This document shows positions 4,790 through 7,718 of a stretch of DNA of 7,718 nt, piece by piece. The first letter of the stretch is position 1. Each line of letters begins with the position of its first letter. The stretch is from the NCBI GenBank assembly GCA_024278775.1, contig JAJRSP010000028.1:1-7718 (forward strand), read 5' to 3'. The notes beneath the pieces are model-generated. The model was not told the DNA's origin. It saw only the letters and a list, made by a program, of their open reading frames with translations, and did not search any database. The stretch is from Planctomycetota bacterium. GTDB lineage: Bacteria; Planctomycetota; Phycisphaerae; UBA1845. Position numbers and translations under genes: made by a program.

Positions 4790-7642
4790 ATGAGTACTGG
4801 CTTTTCCTCTCCTACCAAAGTGACACTAGCTGGCACGACTATTCTGTTGTGTCTCGTGGTGACCCTGGCGGGCTGTCCAGGCACCAAAATCCCAGGGACG
4901 ACCTATACCAAGGACAATCCGGGGTGTCTCGTCTGTCATGGCCAACTTGAGGACATCCACACGGCGGCCTCGGTTGCTTGCACCGAATGTCATGGTGGAG
5001 ATTTTTCGACCGCGACGAAGGAAGATGCTCACGTGCAGCCGACGCTGCCTGTGATTATGGATAAGACGACGGCTCCGTTGGATTACGATCTTCCTTATCA
5101 GCAGTTCGTCAATCCATCGAATCTTCGTGTGGTTCGCGATACGTGCGGCACATGTCATGAGCCGCACGTGGACTGGATCATGAAAGGCCTGATGTCTACC
5201 GGTGCCGGCCATTATGCCGGCGGGTTGTATCAAGCCGGTGTGACCGATACGAAGACGCCGATCTACGGAAACTTTGCGGTATCTGATGATGATGGCGTGG
5301 TGCCGACGGAGACGGGGGCGGTTCAGAGTCTGTTGGATTTGATCGAGTACGATCCCTCGCAGGATCAGTCGAAGTTTAGCACGCACTACGCGGCCGTTCC
5401 GGGTCAGGCGTGCGCTCGGTGTCATCTCTGGTCACGGGGCAAGGGCTACCGTGGTGCGGAGGGAGCCGATGGACTTTACCGGGCTGATGGATGTGCCGCC
5501 TGCCACATGCTGTATGCCAATGACGGGCGATCGGCCAGCGCGGATACTTCGATCGATCATCAGGAACAGGGTCATCCGTTGGCCCATCAAATCACACGAG
5601 CGATTCCCACGGAGCAGTGTCTCCACTGCCATCACCGGGGTGCTCGTATCGGCCTAAGTTTTTCGGGGCTATCTCAGATGCCGCCGGGATTGCCGTCCGG
5701 GCCGGACGTTGTTGGGACTACCGATGTGAAGTTTAACGGGAACTATCACTACGCCGACGCCGAGACCAATCCGGCGGATTTGCACGGCGAACGAGGGTTG
5801 AATTGCATCGATTGCCATACTCAGGCGGGCATCATGGGCGACGGGAACATCTACGGCCACATGGATCAGGCGACCAAAATCGAGTGTCGCACTTGTCATG
5901 GGCTGCCAACGGCCCGGGGTTCGCTTACGGATGCGGATGGAAAGGCACTGACCAATGTCGCGGGCGCTACGGACGGAAATGTCGTTTTGACGTCCAAGGT
6001 TACGGGGGCGAAGCACATCATTCCGCAAGTTATGGACATTGTGAATGCTGATTCGCCGCGATATAACGCGAAAGCGGCAGCGGCGATGAATAGCAATCAT
6101 TTGAAGGCCGCCGGTGGTATGGAGTGCTACGCTTGCCATGCCGCCTGGGCACCCAATTGTTTCGGATGCCACTTCGAACGCGATGAGCGCGTTACCGGTC
6201 TCAACCTGATTACTCGAAGCGAGGAGATCGGGAAGGCTAGTACGGGAAACAAGGTTTTTGTGTCGCTGAAGCACTTTGCGATGGGCCTCAACGCGCAGGG
6301 GAAGTATTCGCCCTACATCGTTGGCTGTCAGCCGATTGCAGACGTTACCGCTCCCGACGGAACCAAAAAGTTGGATTTCGTGATGCCGGAAACGGTCAAC
6401 GGTCTGTCGGGGCTTGCCCTCCAGCCGGTTAACCCACACACCATTCGGGGTAAGGGAGAGGTGCGGACCTGTGTCGAGTGCCATCGTTCTCCCCCGTCGC
6501 TTGGACTGGGTTCTGGGAATTACTCACTGGCGCGGGAGCAGGCTTATACCGTGGGGACTGGTGGTATCCATGTTTTCGATCGGAAGACTGATCCATCCCA
6601 TCCCGCGCCGCTGGCTACGCTGGCGCTGAACGATCCGCAGGCTATTGCCGTACTGCCTAACGTGGTCTCAGGCAAAGCCGACTACCTCTACGCGGCTAAT
6701 GGTCCGGCGGGATTGTCTATTTTTGATATGACCGGCTCGCTACCCACTGGCGCGGCGTTGGTTGTGGCCGATGTTGATGCGGCGGATGTGTCTCGCGCGG
6801 CCCGTTATCTGTACGTGGTGGCTGCCGGGAAGGGCGTCAACATCTACGACAATCAGAATCCCACCGAAGCCACACTGGTATCCACGGTGGATATTCCCAC
6901 GGCTGTTCGCGCGGTGCCATGGGGGATTCATCTGTTTGTAGCGGCGGGGCCGCAGGGGCTTGTGGTCCTGGACATCTCCGACCACACTGCGCCGAAGATT
7001 GTCGGCACCGTTACAGGAATCAATGCGGAGGCGGTCCGGCTCTATGCACACCATCAAAAAGGCCCCGCCTTCGCCGCAAGGGCGTATGTGGCCGATCCCG
7101 ACTTCGGTGTTCGCGTCATTGATCTACTGCCGGAGTTTTCTTCTCCGACCCTGGTTGGCGGGATGCCCTTAGTGGGCGTTTCTGGGCTCGATACCTACAC
7201 CCGCTACGTGGAAGCCACCGCAGACACGCCTTCACGAGAGCATGATTATTTGTATGCGGTTGCCGGGGCTGCCGGCCTCCGCGTGTACGACATTACCAAT
7301 CCCGATGAGATTGTTCAGGTTGCTGCCTTGGCTGACTTGGGTGGCGACGCGGTGGACATCGATGTGGTGAGTCAGATGACACCCCCCGGCGTGACCGATT
7401 ATGCGCTGGTGGCCAATGCGGCGTTGGGGTTGCAGGTGATTGACGTGTCGGATCCGTTGAATCCGAGTTTTCTGGCAACGGTGGGCTCGGGGGGGGCTTC
7501 TCGTGTTCTTGTCGATGTGCAACAGTTGGATCGGTTCATTGATGAGCAAGGCAATCAGCTCAAAGAGAACTCTCACCCCGGTGCCGGAACGCTGAGCCGT
7601 TCGGACATTGTCCGTATACTTGGTGCCGATCTCGGCGGGTAG
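4790..7642 (+). CDS. 11-haem c-type cytochrome lipoprotein with LVIVD-repeat beta-propeller
   Basis: This is a predicted extracytoplasmic electron-transfer protein of 950 residues. A lipoprotein signal peptide ends at the lipobox LAGC (Cys29); the following Pro does not suggest inner-membrane retention. Eleven CxxCH haem c motifs start at residues 46, 64, 119, 208, 235, 277, 339, 366, 446, 457 and 561. Extra histidines in between could act as distal ligands. The C-terminal third (591-898) has seven LVIVD-type units of the form GLxVxDxxxPxxPxLVxxV, starting near 591, 640, 681, 722, 772, 828 and 879. Seven units fit a seven-bladed propeller. A 50-residue tail follows. The start is fixed by the ribosome binding site and the signal peptide. 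A role in transfer to or from an external acceptor, with the propeller as a partner- or surface-binding module, is inference. No porin, inner-membrane quinol oxidase or haem maturation gene is in view. The specific subfamily is not recognised. Confidence 0.9.
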   Translation: MSTGFSSPTKVTLAGTTILLCLVVTLAGCPGTKIPGTTYTKDNPGCLVCHGQLEDIHTAASVACTECHGGDFSTATKEDAHVQPTLPVIMDKTTAPLDYDLPYQQFVNPSNLRVVRDTCGTCHEPHVDWIMKGLMSTGAGHYAGGLYQAGVTDTKTPIYGNFAVSDDDGVVPTETGAVQSLLDLIEYDPSQDQSKFSTHYAAVPGQACARCHLWSRGKGYRGAEGADGLYRADGCAACHMLYANDGRSASADTSIDHQEQGHPLAHQITRAIPTEQCLHCHHRGARIGLSFSGLSQMPPGLPSGPDVVGTTDVKFNGNYHYADAETNPADLHGERGLNCIDCHTQAGIMGDGNIYGHMDQATKIECRTCHGLPTARGSLTDADGKALTNVAGATDGNVVLTSKVTGAKHIIPQVMDIVNADSPRYNAKAAAAMNSNHLKAAGGMECYACHAAWAPNCFGCHFERDERVTGLNLITRSEEIGKASTGNKVFVSLKHFAMGLNAQGKYSPYIVGCQPIADVTAPDGTKKLDFVMPETVNGLSGLALQPVNPHTIRGKGEVRTCVECHRSPPSLGLGSGNYSLAREQAYTVGTGGIHVFDRKTDPSHPAPLATLALNDPQAIAVLPNVVSGKADYLYAANGPAGLSIFDMTGSLPTGAALVVADVDAADVSRAARYLYVVAAGKGVNIYDNQNPTEATLVSTVDIPTAVRAVPWGIHLFVAAGPQGLVVLDISDHTAPKIVGTVTGINAEAVRLYAHHQKGPAFAARAYVADPDFGVRVIDLLPEFSSPTLVGGMPLVGVSGLDTYTRYVEATADTPSREHDYLYAVAGAAGLRVYDITNPDEIVQVAALADLGGDAVDIDVVSQMTPPGVTDYALVANAALGLQVIDVSDPLNPSFLATVGSGGASRVLVDVQQLDRFIDEQGNQLKENSHPGAGTLSRSDIVRILGADLGG
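4925..6484 (+). other. multihaem domain (11 CxxCH motifs)
   Basis: The motifs are CLVCH, CTECH, CGTCH, CARCH, CAACH, CLHCH, CIDCH, CRTCH, CYACH, CFGCH and CVECH. Spacing is uneven: motifs 9 and 10 are only six residues apart (446-450 and 457-461), while motif 11 is 100 residues after motif 10 and just before the propeller. Cys513 (VGCQP) is not part of a CxxCH. Confidence 0.92.
6560..7483 (+). repeat. seven LVIVD-type propeller repeats
   Basis: Repeats include AGLSIFDM, KGVNIYDNQNP, QGLVVLDISD, FGVRVIDLLP, AGLRVYDITNP and LGLQVIDVSDP. Most are followed after about five residues by a hydrophobic LV-type strand. They are preceded by LYAANGP-, LYVVAAG-, LFVAAGP- or LYAVAGA-type strands. The pattern is that of LVIVD (PF08309-like) beta-propellers. 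Confidence 0.8.
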
Positions 7643-7658
7643 TTTGGCTCCTCCATGT

Positions 7659-7680
7659 AAACCTCCGTTTCTGGTGGTTT
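7659..7680 (+). terminator. possible terminator hairpin after the multihaem gene
   Basis: AAACCTCC (7659-7666) and GGTGGTTT (7673-7680) pair with one T-T mismatch around a 6-nt loop, 16 nt after the TAG. The 3' arm ends in TTT, but no longer U-tract follows. It is a weak intrinsic-terminator candidate. The last 38 nt of the window show no supportable start of another gene. Confidence 0.3.
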
Positions 7681-7718
7681 GTGCGGGCGGATGGGTGCTC
7701 TATCCCGGCTACGGATAC

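Noticed and set aside
4826..5425. 199-residue minus-strand open frame over the start of the multihaem gene
   Set aside because: It is antisense to the signal peptide and the first haem motifs, with an Arg/Ile/His-rich composition typical of shadow frames.
5669..6484. 271-residue minus-strand open frame inside the multihaem gene
   Set aside because: It lies opposite a coding region with seven or more haem motifs and has no family signature; it is a shadow frame.
1..7718. CRISPR array, insertion sequence, integrase or defence genes
   Set aside because: No regularly spaced short repeats, transposase or integrase motifs were seen; the only arrays are protein-coding repeats and one pair of diverged direct repeats.

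Overview
The window most likely comes from a planctomycete, probably of the Phycisphaerae type. The evidence is the style of the extracellular proteins: a secreted protease ending in the paired DCxxNGxxDxC calcium-loop module followed by a GACCLP... cysteine-rich tail, and an ELWxxDGT-repeat protein ending in an IPTL-CTERM-like sorting signal (IPAVSSWG, hydrophobic stretch, RR). Both styles are frequent in that group. The taxonomic call is inference; no rRNA or marker gene is present.

Layout. Positions 1-112 hold the charged C-terminal tail of an unidentified plus-strand gene. It converges on a two-gene minus-strand unit. That unit reads from 2872 down to 138: first an exported, probably surface-anchored ELWxxDGT repeat protein (TTG start, good Shine-Dalgarno), then 35 nt later a secreted M43 (pappalysin-type) zinc metalloprotease. 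A 267-nt divergent intergenic region separates this unit from a plus-strand GT-B glycosyltransferase (3140-4087) that resembles SenB, the selenosugar synthase of selenoneine biosynthesis. Neither SenA nor SenC is visible beside it.

Positions 4088-4789 form a 702-nt stretch without a convincing gene. It contains a 214-nt segment between two diverged 26-nt direct repeats exactly 240 nt apart, a nested hairpin, and a striking two-stage perfect inverted repeat. The last gene (4790-7642) encodes a 950-residue lipoprotein with 11 CxxCH haem-binding motifs followed by seven LVIVD-type repeats, predicted to form a seven-bladed beta-propeller. It is probably an extracytoplasmic electron carrier fused to a docking or sensing propeller.

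How the genes relate. The two minus-strand genes are plausibly co-transcribed surface or secreted proteins. The SenB-like enzyme and the multihaem lipoprotein share a strand but are about 700 nt apart, and nothing ties them functionally. The strongest leads are the multihaem-propeller fusion, the orphan SenB-like enzyme and the structured intergenic segment.
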